A stretch of DNA of 64,000 nt, taken from NCBI GenBank assembly GCA_016841645.1, contig JAENYS010000004.1:62001-126000 (forward strand). Direction: 5' to 3'. The position numbers and the translations under genes are program-made. Numbering within the stretch: the first letter of the stretch is position 1; the number at the start of each line of letters is the position of its first letter. The DNA comes from Desulfoscipio geothermicus (GTDB lineage: Bacteria; Bacillota; Desulfotomaculia; Desulfotomaculales; Desulfallaceae). The notes beneath the pieces are model-generated. The model worked only from the letters and a program-made list of their open reading frames with translations. It made no database searches and was not told the DNA's origin. Below are positions 45,413 through 54,696 of this stretch, piece after piece.

Positions 45413-46540
45413 CTACATAAATTGACTGCGCATTTTGGCCAGCTCCAGCTTAAGTTCTTCAGGATTTTTTATCCTTTTTAAAATCTTTTCTATATATAAA
45501 AACCTATTTTGGTTCTGCATGTCATCCATAATTGCATAAATTCCGGCCCGCCTGCCCAGCTGATAATTTGCCTTTTCCTCCGGTGTCATACCAAGGTAGC
45601 GGTCAATAATACCCAGCATTTTATCCCGGTCACCAGGCAAGGTACCCCCCAATTCCTGCAGCAAATTCAGCATATGATCACTTACCACTGTCGTAGTTAC
45701 CCCTTCCAAGGATTCAAGCAATAAACGTTGTTCCCTAATTACCTCATCTTCATCTAAAGGCGTAAAAGCACCGCTGCTCATCATTTCGTATAAAGGAGTT
45801 CTTTTAAGTACCGACAGTGTTCTAAACCGCAAATAATCCGGGTTCCCCTGGTTGATCACAGCAGCGGTTTCCAAAGCATGCTCCCGGGAATGCTCCCTGC
45901 CCCCAAGTCCAGGCATGATGTACCAGCAAAGCGATATGCCGGCAGCCTTGACTTTTTGAGCAGCTTCAATTAATTGTTTGGCTGTAATGCCCTTTTGGAT
46001 CATCTTTAATACTATATCTGATCCAGATTCCATACCCATGTGCATCCTAGCCAATCCGGCCTCCCGTAGTTCCCGTAGTTCATCCACGCTCTTTCTTGCT
46101 ACCGTATTAGCCCTGGCATACGTTGTTATCCGTTCGACCGATGGCAAAGCAGTACGCAGATATTGAATAATCCGAACTAAATCATCAGTCTTTAAAACTA
46201 ATGAATTAGCATCTTGCAAAAAAACATTTTTACCACCGTAATATAGCCACTGAGCAACATGGTAATGCAAATAGCCATAGCGTGAACCCGCCTCGCTTAC
46301 CACTGTGCTGTTTACTCGGCTACCCCATCCCTTATTCCAGGAAATTTGCCTGACCTGCTTAGCAACCTGGGCCACAGTATCAATGTCACGCAGAATATCT
46401 TCAACCGGACGCCTGCTGAACTGCTTACCCTTGTAAGTTTTACAAAAAGCACATTTATTCCATGGACAGTTTCTGGTTATCCGGATAAGCAAACTAGATG
46501 CCTCGCTTGGTGGCCTAATCGGGCCTTGCTCAATTTGCAT
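45413..46540 (-). CDS. Radical SAM protein of unknown substrate
   Basis: The product from ATG 46540 (375 residues) has the radical SAM cysteines in CPWNKCAFCKTYKGKQF, a CxxxCxxC spacing after the Asn-Cys pair. Further blocks are MGMESGSDIVLKMIQKGI and AGISLCWYIMPGLGGREHS, as in the Elp3/MiaB-like group. GGGAGGGAG lies directly before 46540. The frame is open for 56 codons further upstream, but these do not match the family. The substrate is unknown. It stands alone on the minus strand. Confidence 0.85.
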   Translation of the reverse strand: MQIEQGPIRPPSEASSLLIRITRNCPWNKCAFCKTYKGKQFSRRPVEDILRDIDTVAQVAKQVRQISWNKGWGSRVNSTVVSEAGSRYGYLHYHVAQWLYYGGKNVFLQDANSLVLKTDDLVRIIQYLRTALPSVERITTYARANTVARKSVDELRELREAGLARMHMGMESGSDIVLKMIQKGITAKQLIEAAQKVKAAGISLCWYIMPGLGGREHSREHALETAAVINQGNPDYLRFRTLSVLKRTPLYEMMSSGAFTPLDEDEVIREQRLLLESLEGVTTTVVSDHMLNLLQELGGTLPGDRDKMLGIIDRYLGMTPEEKANYQLGRRAGIYAIMDDMQNQNRFLYIEKILKRIKNPEELKLELAKMRSQFM

Positions 46541-46885
46541 AATCTCCCTCCCCAAAACCGTATAATATTGTCCAACGGTTGTTTCCGGTAGCTTATTAAA
46601 AAAAGTATACAGTACTGAAGAATGCCCTGCAAGCCATAACCAAAACGTTGGTAAATTGTTGTTCAACTTTTCACCACAAAACACCGGAGAACAAAAAACC
46701 TTATTCACTACTAGATTATACCATCTAATTGTTTGAATCTTAAAATTTATTGATAATTACTTATTATTTTATTTTAATAAACATTATCATTAAGGTGTTT
46801 AGAAAGTACAACATATTAATAAAGAAGGATTTCTACACTATGATAGAGAAAATAATTATAGTAAATCATTAATATAATTATTTTT

Positions 46886-46908
46886 GTTTCATATATATTG
46901 AACGAAAC
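46886..46908. promoter_or_regulatory. Possible operator before the acyl-CoA ligase gene
   Basis: GTTTC (46886-46890) and GAAAC (46904-46908) form a spaced palindrome, and CATATAT is repeated beside each half. It lies 56 bases before the ligase start in a very AT-rich 420-base region. No repressor gene is adjacent, so this is only a suggestion. Confidence 0.25.
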
Positions 46909-46963
46909 ATATATTACGAAAATTGTCAAATCTTGTTGTCCGCACTACAAGGAGGGTACCCAT

Positions 46964-48499
46964 ATGAACCTGTCTACAAAACTTGCAGAAATTGCCCTTA
47001 TTTCTCCTGATCAAGAGGCAATAGTTTTTAAGAATCAGAGATTGACTTACGCTCAATTAGATACCCGGGTAAGTCAATTGGCCAGTGGTTTAAAGCAACT
47101 GGACATACAAACAGGTGACCGGGTAATGTTGGTTATGCGTAACTGCCCGGAATTCATCATTTCCTGCTACGCTATTATGCGCATGAAGGGCATCGTGGTG
47201 CCAATCAGCCCGCAATTTACTATTAATGAAATGAGTATAATTATTAAAGATTGCATGCCGACTGCAATTATAACCTGTCCTGAAAAACAGGAAATATTAT
47301 ATAGAATCAGTCAATCTATAAATATCCCCGCAGGCATAATTGTGAATAGCAACGACCCTGCAAAAGAAAGCATTAAGACATATGAGGAAATCATTGATAA
47401 AAGCATTGATACATTCGAAGAAGACACGTATAACAGCGAAGACGTGGCTGAAATCTTGTATATTTCCGGTCTAACAAGCAAACCCAGGGGAGTCATGCTC
47501 ACCAACCGCAATCTGTACAGCAATGCGCTGACATTCTCCCAGGCTTGCTCTTTAAATCCGGCAGATCGCGCTCTCCTAACAGCACCGGCTTACTACGCGG
47601 GTTCACAAACTTGTGTTATGAACAGCACCATTGTTTCAGGAGGTACCCTTATTATACAGGAAGGTTGGAAAGGCGCAGAAGAGCTTCTAAGAAGTATTGA
47701 TCAGGAAAATATCACTTTCTTATTTGGACCGCCGACGATGTATAGCCTGTTACTGAAGTACCCGGAGTTGAACAAATTCAATACAAACTCTCTGCGCTTA
47801 GCGCTATGTGGTTCTGCCAGCATGCCGTCGGATCTTTATGAATCTCTGGCTTCGAGATTAAATATCCACTTAACTGATGGATATGGATTAACCGAAACAT
47901 CTCCTATCATAACGGTAAACTTTATTGATAAATCCGGTAAAATAGGTTCTATAGGTAAACCCATACCAGATGTGGAAATAAAAATATTCGATTATGAAGA
48001 CCGGGAGGTTCCGCAAGGCCAGGTAGGTGAAATTGTTGTAAGTGGGCCCAATGTAATGAAAGGGTATTTAAACCGAGCAGAAGAAACCAGCTGGGCACTT
48101 CGCGGCGGTTGGTTCCATACCGGGGACTTGGCCTATACGGATCAAGATGGCTACCTATACATTGTAGACCGCAAAAAAGACATTATCGTACGCAGAGGGA
48201 TAAATATTAATCCTCATGAGATTGAAGAAGTGCTTTATGGTCACCCAGGCGTATTTGAAGTTGCAGTAATGGGTGTACCGGACGCAGAGATGGGCGAAGA
48301 AATACTGGCTTACATAATGCCTAGAAGCAATTATGCATTAAGTGAAGCGGAAATAAAGACTTTTTGCCAGGACAATTTGGACCAGAAGAAAATTCCTCGC
48401 TATATTCGCTTTGTAGACAACCTCCCCAAAACATCCTCCGGCAAACTGATGCGCAAGGAGATGCAAAGCTGGATTGCCAATCAAAAACCTCCGGTCTAA
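46964..48499 (+). CDS. AMP-forming acyl-CoA synthetase/ligase
   Basis: The 511-residue product from ATG 46964 (behind AAGGAGGG) has the ANL-superfamily motifs: GYGLTETSPII, GWFHTGDLAYTDQDGYLYIV and the catalytic lysine region LPKTSSGKLMRKEM. The phosphate-binding motif, normally YTSGTTGxPKG, reads YISGLTSKPRG here, an unusual variant with several changes. It should activate a fatty or other carboxylic acid with ATP and CoA; the substrate is unknown. It has a shared terminator with the convergent transposase-like gene. Confidence 0.88.
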   Translation: MNLSTKLAEIALISPDQEAIVFKNQRLTYAQLDTRVSQLASGLKQLDIQTGDRVMLVMRNCPEFIISCYAIMRMKGIVVPISPQFTINEMSIIIKDCMPTAIITCPEKQEILYRISQSINIPAGIIVNSNDPAKESIKTYEEIIDKSIDTFEEDTYNSEDVAEILYISGLTSKPRGVMLTNRNLYSNALTFSQACSLNPADRALLTAPAYYAGSQTCVMNSTIVSGGTLIIQEGWKGAEELLRSIDQENITFLFGPPTMYSLLLKYPELNKFNTNSLRLALCGSASMPSDLYESLASRLNIHLTDGYGLTETSPIITVNFIDKSGKIGSIGKPIPDVEIKIFDYEDREVPQGQVGEIVVSGPNVMKGYLNRAEETSWALRGGWFHTGDLAYTDQDGYLYIVDRKKDIIVRRGININPHEIEEVLYGHPGVFEVAVMGVPDAEMGEEILAYIMPRSNYALSEAEIKTFCQDNLDQKKIPRYIRFVDNLPKTSSGKLMRKEMQSWIANQKPPV

Positions 48500-48512
48500 A
48501 CTGGAGGTTTTT
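48483..48512. terminator. Bidirectional terminator overlapping the acyl-CoA ligase stop
   Basis: AAAAACCTCC (48483-48492) pairs perfectly with GGAGGTTTTT (48503-48512) around a 10-base loop that contains the ligase stop codon. A- and T-runs on both sides let it work for both convergent genes. Confidence 0.9.
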
Positions 48513-48522
48513 GTACTAGTAT

Positions 48523-50184
48523 TTAAAATAGCCAACGTTGTTCTTTAAACAAACCTATAGCATTTAATATATCTTCCTGGGACTTGGAAATATTGGTCAC
48601 CGATTTAAATTCTTGACCGTCAATTTGATTAATAACTACTTTTATATCTTCGAGCAACAACAGCGCTTGGCGCGCATTTAAAGACAATCCTGCCTGGCGC
48701 ATTAATCTTTCCATAGTTTTTTCAACTATGGCGGCTAGAATACAAACGAATGTATAGGCAGACACTTTTTGTTCAGCATGAAGTAAATTTGGCCAAGATT
48801 CAAAATTCTTTATTTCACTAAATGACTCAGCTAATACAGCAAGACTCGCATATGCTTTAAGTATCTCCTGCCCCCTGAGAAAGTCGTTATTTGTTTCCAA
48901 CAGGAAAGCCCCCGCCAAATCCGCGTCTTGTTCCAGCAAGCCATCTCTGCGGCGATAACTAAATTTCATGGCTAATTCATCATAATGCCATTCAAAGTAT
49001 TTACAGCAATAACTATCTTTAAAAATGGATAATTCTGAATTAAATACCGGTTTACCGTTAACGCTGCGGCTATCCTCAACTGCCTCTTGAACAGACTTCA
49101 AATCATTTTCTACTTCGTCAAGCCGCTCAACCAGAAGAGCCCTCATTTGTTCAGTAATAATAGGATTGCCGCATAGCAGGTAACGGGTACCGCCATCCTT
49201 AATTTCCTTGAGCCATAAATCTTCGGACATTTGCTGGAATTCATGCTTGTTTGTACGCCATTCCCGTATAAACAGCTCACTATCTCGTTTATTCATAGAT
49301 TTACTGCCAATAATATAATTGTAATTGTTTGCAACCAAAATATCAATGTTAGGGTAATTTATGATACTACGATTGCCCACAAAAATACATTTATCTATAT
49401 CAAAGGCTATCTTCAGGTAACCCATTATACTTCTTAGCTCCCTATCCCCAGACGTTTCACGCAAAATACGATGTCCTAAAGGCATACCACCCCGGCTAAC
49501 CAGCATGCCAATGTTCACCTTTTGATACCCTTCGGGATCTCCAAGGATATAACCACCATAAGATGTTAAATTTAATTTATCTCGCAATGCCGGTTTAATC
49601 ATACCAGCAGTGAGCAGACAAAAGGCCTGGTCAGTATTGATGTACATCAACGAATTTAATTTTTCAAATAATCTCTTTTCCAGTTCTTCCTTAAAATTAG
49701 CAATCATATCCAATGCCCGGCAAAAATCGTGAGCAGTAAATTCTTTTCCTAGCAATGATGGTATGTACAAACATTTATACCAATCACTAACAGATTGTTT
49801 AGGCTGTAGATTAATAATTTGGTTAATTACCATCAATTCAACCAGCAAAGATATATTCAACAGTTCATAATCCGAGTTTGGGCCGGCCGCGTCTTCAATA
49901 ACCTTATCCAGACCCAATAATTCCCATATTTTATGAATAGCCAGAACTTCTCCATAACGCATTATTTGTTTAGTTTCCATATGGGCAGACCGGCATGCTG
50001 TGCCGCATATTTTAGAGAGACCGGCAATCAAACCATTGACCTTTTCAGGTGTCAATTTATCCATACTGCCCAGATTAGCAATAACACGTTGTTTTACTTT
50101 ATCGCCTTCCCTGTAGTTCTCTATTAATTTCAAGTAGGTGTATTCTTTACCATTACTCCGGCTGGTTATTTTACGAAAAAACAC
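48523..50184 (-). CDS. IS1634-type transposase-like protein lacking catalytic residues
   Basis: The intact 553-residue frame follows the IS1634 pattern: an N-terminal YLKLIENYREGDKVKQRVIA, a DDE-type core and a C-terminal helical part. By eye, all three catalytic acids are gone. FDTT becomes YINT (Ile182 at the Asp site), ADRGM becomes GNRSI (Asn271) and the VE pair becomes LAESF (Ala452). No flanking inverted repeats are apparent. The start is GTG behind GGCGGTGG. A full-length frame without an active site suggests either recent death or a retained non-transposase role. Confidence 0.8.
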   Translation of the reverse strand: MFFRKITSRSNGKEYTYLKLIENYREGDKVKQRVIANLGSMDKLTPEKVNGLIAGLSKICGTACRSAHMETKQIMRYGEVLAIHKIWELLGLDKVIEDAAGPNSDYELLNISLLVELMVINQIINLQPKQSVSDWYKCLYIPSLLGKEFTAHDFCRALDMIANFKEELEKRLFEKLNSLMYINTDQAFCLLTAGMIKPALRDKLNLTSYGGYILGDPEGYQKVNIGMLVSRGGMPLGHRILRETSGDRELRSIMGYLKIAFDIDKCIFVGNRSIINYPNIDILVANNYNYIIGSKSMNKRDSELFIREWRTNKHEFQQMSEDLWLKEIKDGGTRYLLCGNPIITEQMRALLVERLDEVENDLKSVQEAVEDSRSVNGKPVFNSELSIFKDSYCCKYFEWHYDELAMKFSYRRRDGLLEQDADLAGAFLLETNNDFLRGQEILKAYASLAVLAESFSEIKNFESWPNLLHAEQKVSAYTFVCILAAIVEKTMERLMRQAGLSLNARQALLLLEDIKVVINQIDGQEFKSVTNISKSQEDILNAIGLFKEQRWLF

Positions 50185-50640
50185 AGAACCACCGCCTAGC
50201 TAAATAATAAAAGCCAAATTTTTCAATTAAAATAGTATCTTTTTTTTCACAGCACTCTAGTTACTACAAAATCAACTTTAGCAACCAGCAGCTTACACCA
50301 CTTTTAAACACTACTTATCGCAACGTTTTTAATATATAAACCTTATAAACATTAAAGTTACTATAACACAACCACTATTCTCGTGCAATATTTATTGCCA
50401 TTTTTATCAAACTTAGCCTAGAAATCTTGACCTGATTTGCGTACAATTATTGTCACTTTCCATTACCAGATTCCCGGCACAAGCTACCATATAACCACCA
50501 GGCCTGCCACTACAAGAATAAGTCAACAATCCACTATGACCTGTATCCAAAATCGAAGGAAAACTATAGCAAGAAAGCAGACACCACATTGGAGTCTGCT
50601 TTCTTTTACCTTCCAAACTAATAGATTTTTAGCATCTAGC
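50185..50640. other. Intergenic region with one strong hairpin
   Basis: Apart from the inverted repeat at 50571-50607 I see no gene in this 456-base gap. A 67-codon frame on the minus strand has no ribosome binding site and no family resemblance. Confidence 0.4.
50571..50607. terminator. Terminator-like hairpin downstream of the NifX-like gene
   Basis: AAGAAAGCAGAC (50571-50582) pairs perfectly with GTCTGCTTTCTT (50594-50605). The T-run is better on the plus strand (TTCTTTT), but the only adjacent gene ends on the minus strand. Confidence 0.75.
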
Positions 50641-51000
50641 TTAATGCGAACAATTATCCCCATGATCATTACAGCAAACCACTAAACCTGAGGGCAATTG
50701 TCCCTGTGCATATTTCATCACAACTTCTTCAATTTTACCATTGATTCCAGCGATTACCTGCATCCCTGTCTCTTTTAGTGGTTGTAACGCACCGGCTCCA
50801 ATCCCACCAACTATCACTGTATCCACTTGTTCATCTTTTAATAAACCAGCCAGTCCCCCGTGATTATGCTGTAATTGCTCAGCCGAAACTATTTTTTTTG
50901 ATACCATCTTCCCGTCGACTAATTCAACAATAGCAAATTCCCTGCTCCTGCCAAAATGCTGGTTAACATAACCGTATTCATGGGGTAAAGCAATCCTCAT
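50641..51000 (-). CDS. NifX/NafY-type iron-molybdenum cofactor-binding protein
   Basis: The 119-residue product is a single dinitrogenase FeMo-cofactor-binding domain (MRIALPHEYGYVNQHFGRSREF, VIVGGIGAGALQPLKETGM), ending in a cysteine/histidine-rich tail (VVCCNDHGDNCSH). Such domains bind Fe-S or FeMo-type clusters. Outside nif operons their role is generally unknown, and no nif genes are near. It is a single gene. Confidence 0.88.
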   Translation of the reverse strand: MRIALPHEYGYVNQHFGRSREFAIVELVDGKMVSKKIVSAEQLQHNHGGLAGLLKDEQVDTVIVGGIGAGALQPLKETGMQVIAGINGKIEEVVMKYAQGQLPSGLVVCCNDHGDNCSH

Positions 51001-51301
51001 CTTTTAATACCTCCATTAGATCTATTTATTATAGTGGTAAATTTCCCAAGCGCGTTTTGTAATTCTCCATATTAGTGTATCTTTTCTGCGGCGCAAAATA
51101 AAGGATACTTTTTTTGAACTTTTGACCAACATAATTTTATTCATAATGAGACATTATTAAATATAAATTTTACTTTGCAGAGAGTTTCCAGGGCAGCACA
51201 CGAAGACAAGGCCAAATTCCTGAAAATATCGACATATGCTAATAACTAAATGCATGCTATAATAAAAAAGTCATACTCCTAAGAAAGGAAGGGCTCAGCT
51301 T

Positions 51302-53194
51302 ATGGCGTATAAAATTGTTATTTGGCCTGATAACCTAACCACTACGGTCAACGATAATGAAAATCTATTGGATGCAATAGTAACGGCGGGAATATCAATA
51401 AAAAGTTCTTGCGGAGGTGCCGGTACTTGTAGCCAGTGTAAGGTGTTAATTAAGAAAGGTACTGCCAGTTTTAGTGGAGCAGGTAAGTTAACTGAACAGC
51501 AACTTTCCGAAGGATATGCATTAGCTTGCCAGACTTATCCTCAAAGCAACATGGAAATAGAAATACCTGCGACTTCAAGGCTATCGGAACACCAAGTCCT
51601 AGTCAGTCAAGACAAAGCTTGGGATGGAACGGTTACAGAAATAAACCCTTTATTTAAGAAGATAAAGTTAGAACTACAAATACCCACACTGAATGATCAT
51701 AGCGATGATGTATCCAGGCTGTTTAACGCGCTAAGCGCAAAGGAAAAAACAGATCCCCTGCGCATAGGGTTAGAGGTTATACAAAAACTCCCCTACACGC
51801 TTCGAAAAGGAAACTGGCGCATAACAGTTTCCCTCTCTTATATAAAAGATTATACGGAAATTGTGGATATTGAACCGGGTTGGGATTACAGACAGTATTA
51901 TGGTTTAGCCATAGATATAGGTACCACTACAGTGGTTGCTCATTTAGTAGACATGGAAACCGGGGAGTCGCTTGGCATTGAAGGTACTTATAATAAACAA
52001 GCAATTTTCGGTGATGACGTAATATCCAGAATTATATATGCAGTCGAACATGAAAGTGGTTTGCAAGAATTACAGAAAACCATCCAAACTACGATCAATG
52101 AGCTTATTAATGCATTAATAAAAGATAAAGATATTAAGCCTGCAGACATTTGGTATGTTAGCTGTGCAGGAAATACCACCATGACCCACCTTTTTCTGGG
52201 TATAGACCCTACATATATTCGTTTGGAACCATATGTTCCTGCCTTTAACTCTATTATACCCATTAAGGCTGTAGACTTAGGGCTAAAAACCAACCCAAAA
52301 GCCAGAATTTATTGTCTCCCGAGTATTGCCAGCTATGTGGGGGGCGATATTATTGCAGGGGCCGAGGTAGTCCGCATTCACAAGCAAGATAAATTGACTC
52401 TGTTCATAGATGTGGGGACTAACGGCGAAATGGTCCTAGGAAATAAAGAATGGCTGGTGGCCTGTGCCTGTTCCGCCGGACCAGCTTTTGAAGGTGGAGG
52501 CATCACCCACGGCATGCGGGCCATGAACGGGGCCATTGAACATATCAGGGTTAAACCCGGCAATCTGGACGTAACCTGGGAAACAGTAGGAAACAAAAAG
52601 CCTGTGGGTATTTGCGGGTCAGGGCTTATCGACTGTCTGGCAACATTAATGGAAGCCGGGATAATAGACCGATCGGGCAATTTTCTACCACTTTTACTCA
52701 GCAACAGGTTCTTTTCAATAGACAGAGAAAAGTATTTTATTCTAGCTCATGCCGAAGTTTCAGGCACAGGCAAGGATATTACAATCTCGGAAGCAGATGT
52801 AAAAAACCTTATTCGATCCAAAGCTGCCATTTTTGCCGCTATACAGACCATGTTAAAAATGGTCGGGCTGTCTTTGGAAAATATTGAACAGGTATATATA
52901 GCCGGTGGATTTGGGAGATATATAAACATAGCCGATGCTATAAAAATTGGCATGTTCCCTGATCTCCCTATGGAAAAATACAAGTATATCGGTAACAGTT
53001 CCATACTGGGCGCAAAAATGATTTTACTGGACAGTGAGACCAGGGATGATACGGAAAAACTTGCAGATAAGATTACCTACTTGGAGTTAAGCGATGGCAA
53101 TAATTTTATGGAAGAATTTGTTTCAGCGTTATTTATTCCGCATACAAACATGCAATTATTTCCCAGCGTAAACTATGTATCCCACTCGGAATAA
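51302..53194 (+). CDS. RACo-like ASKHA-domain ferredoxin (corrinoid protein activator)
   Basis: The 630-residue product has an N-terminal plant-type [2Fe-2S] domain with C37, C43, C46 and C76, then a linker and a DUF4445 ASKHA ATPase domain (LAIDIGTTTVVAHLVD, DVGTNGEMVLGN, CGSGLIDCLA, VYIAGGFGRYI). RACo and RamA-type proteins use ATP to reduce inactive Co(II) corrinoid proteins. The corrinoid methyltransferase it serves is not in the window. TATAAT at 51256 or so and AAAGGAAGG before ATG 51302 support its expression. Confidence 0.93.
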   Translation: MAYKIVIWPDNLTTTVNDNENLLDAIVTAGISIKSSCGGAGTCSQCKVLIKKGTASFSGAGKLTEQQLSEGYALACQTYPQSNMEIEIPATSRLSEHQVLVSQDKAWDGTVTEINPLFKKIKLELQIPTLNDHSDDVSRLFNALSAKEKTDPLRIGLEVIQKLPYTLRKGNWRITVSLSYIKDYTEIVDIEPGWDYRQYYGLAIDIGTTTVVAHLVDMETGESLGIEGTYNKQAIFGDDVISRIIYAVEHESGLQELQKTIQTTINELINALIKDKDIKPADIWYVSCAGNTTMTHLFLGIDPTYIRLEPYVPAFNSIIPIKAVDLGLKTNPKARIYCLPSIASYVGGDIIAGAEVVRIHKQDKLTLFIDVGTNGEMVLGNKEWLVACACSAGPAFEGGGITHGMRAMNGAIEHIRVKPGNLDVTWETVGNKKPVGICGSGLIDCLATLMEAGIIDRSGNFLPLLLSNRFFSIDREKYFILAHAEVSGTGKDITISEADVKNLIRSKAAIFAAIQTMLKMVGLSLENIEQVYIAGGFGRYINIADAIKIGMFPDLPMEKYKYIGNSSILGAKMILLDSETRDDTEKLADKITYLELSDGNNFMEEFVSALFIPHTNMQLFPSVNYVSHSE

Positions 53195-53243
53195 AAATCC
53201 TTTACCACCCGCTCAGGACAAACTCGCCTTATGAACGTCTTGA

Positions 53244-53282
53244 AAACCGAGGATGGATTTACCACATATCCTCGGTTTCACC
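53244..53282 (+). terminator. Terminator of the RACo-like gene
   Basis: AACCGAGGAT (53245-53254) pairs with ATCCTCGGTT (53268-53277) around a 13-base loop. The remaining bases to dsrC include a weaker hairpin before a minus-strand T-run at 53331-53358, which may end dsrC. Confidence 0.8.
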
Positions 53283-53363
53283 ATTCAATAGTGTATACAA
53301 TTATTATGCATTTAAAAAGTCATAAGTTATAAAAAAGTACCGCCTTTAGTCGCCGGTATGTTA

Positions 53364-53681
53364 TTATACACAACCGGTGGGCTTGGGCAGACCGGCTAAT
53401 TTACAGGCACCTTTGGCCGGACCGGAAGGAAAAAGCTCATAAATCTGTTTTAGGCTGAAGCCAGTTTCTTTACACAGTTTTCTTACCATAGGAGCAACTT
53501 GGAACTGCTTGTAATAATCACGCAAGTAATTAATTACTTTCCAGTGATCTCCGGTGAGTTCCTTAATACCTTCACTATTGGCAAAAGCTATTGCAACAGC
53601 GTCAATCCACTCACCAGGATTAACTATAAAACCGTCCTCATCCAGTTCAATTTGCTTGCCATCTACTTCTAGAAAGGCCAT
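53364..53681 (-). CDS. dsrC: DsrC/TusE-family sulfur carrier
   Basis: The 105-residue product has the DsrC fold pattern (VDGKQIELDEDGFIVNPGEW, LTGDHWKVINYLRDYY) and both functional C-terminal cysteines, Cys93 and the penultimate Cys104 (GCV), 11 residues apart. With both, it can form the trisulfide intermediate of dissimilatory sulfite reduction. This points to a sulfate- or sulfite-reducing lifestyle. dsrAB and dsrMK are not in the window. GGAGGTG precedes ATG at 53681. Confidence 0.95.
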   Translation of the reverse strand: MAFLEVDGKQIELDEDGFIVNPGEWIDAVAIAFANSEGIKELTGDHWKVINYLRDYYKQFQVAPMVRKLCKETGFSLKQIYELFPSGPAKGACKLAGLPKPTGCV

Positions 53682-53866
53682 TAATTATACACCTCCAAGA
53701 AATAATTTTTTAATATTTTTTTCTTACTTTTCCCCCATAAAAAGCTTTAATCATCTATATACACGTTTAGGGTAAAAACTTTTTTGTCATCAACAATATA
53801 TTATCACCCCCTTCCAGGGTGTGCAATATACCAAATGTGCTCCCATTTGCTTTAATAAATTATATG

Positions 53867-54562
53867 CTAACGGGCAAAAATATGATTGCCTATTTGCACA
53901 ACTTGCTGGCGTTGCCAAACCCAGGAATTAACCTGCTTGTCCGGATTCCAAAAGTAAAGAGCATCACCGGTGGGATCCTGCCCGGCCAATGCATCACTGG
54001 CCGCCCGGTGCGACTCGGAACTGATCGCACGCCCAAATTGTCGATTTCCAACAGATTCAAAGGCCCTCGGCTGAAATACTACTCCACCCAAAGTATTTGG
54101 AAACCCGGCACTATCCAAACGGTTTAAAATCACCGCCCCAACTGCAACTTTCCCCAAGTAAGACTCACCGGCAGCTTCGCTTTCTATAATGGCCGCTAAT
54201 AGAAAAATATCTTCTTCCGTGATACCCTCCAGTTCCGGCTTAAATAACATAGCATGGGTTTTTTCATCTACCGAACCCCGGCTGGTAATTTTGTTTTGTC
54301 TTTGAAAGCTGCGCACCGCTCGAACGGTATCCCAACTATAAAAACCCGTCACCGGCCCACCGTTTAAATCAAGCTGTTTTAATTTTTGCTGCACTTTTGC
54401 TACATCGCTGCCCCGATCCCCCCAAAACAGCTCTCGCCGCTCACTGGTTTGCCAATCACGGGCAGCTATAAGCAATAAAACAACAAAAACCAATCCTGCC
54501 ATAACCGGCAACAGCCTGGGACATGGTAGGACTAATTTTATTATTTTAAAGCTGTTGCGCAT
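53867..54562 (-). CDS. sleB: Spore cortex-lytic enzyme SleB-like
   Basis: The product from ATG 54562 (231 residues) has a short hydrophobic N-terminus, a peptidoglycan-binding domain (GSDVAKVQQKLKQLDLNGGP) and a cell-wall hydrolase domain with LLAAIIESEAAGESYLGKVAVG and YFWNPDKQVNSWVW. SleB is a lytic transglycosylase that degrades the cortex at germination; the Glu in ESEAAGE is the probable catalytic residue. GGGGAG lies before ATG 54562. ypeB, the usual partner of sleB, is not adjacent. Confidence 0.9.
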   Translation of the reverse strand: MRNSFKIIKLVLPCPRLLPVMAGLVFVVLLLIAARDWQTSERRELFWGDRGSDVAKVQQKLKQLDLNGGPVTGFYSWDTVRAVRSFQRQNKITSRGSVDEKTHAMLFKPELEGITEEDIFLLAAIIESEAAGESYLGKVAVGAVILNRLDSAGFPNTLGGVVFQPRAFESVGNRQFGRAISSESHRAASDALAGQDPTGDALYFWNPDKQVNSWVWQRQQVVQIGNHIFAR

Positions 54563-54696
54563 TTTTGCACTCCCCATACTGCACAAATAATATATTATTA
54601 TCCTTATCAATTTCATTTAGCTTGATACTAAACAATTTTCGGGTTGTTTACATCTATGCAGTAGGATAAACTTTATGGGTATAGGAGTGATGGATA

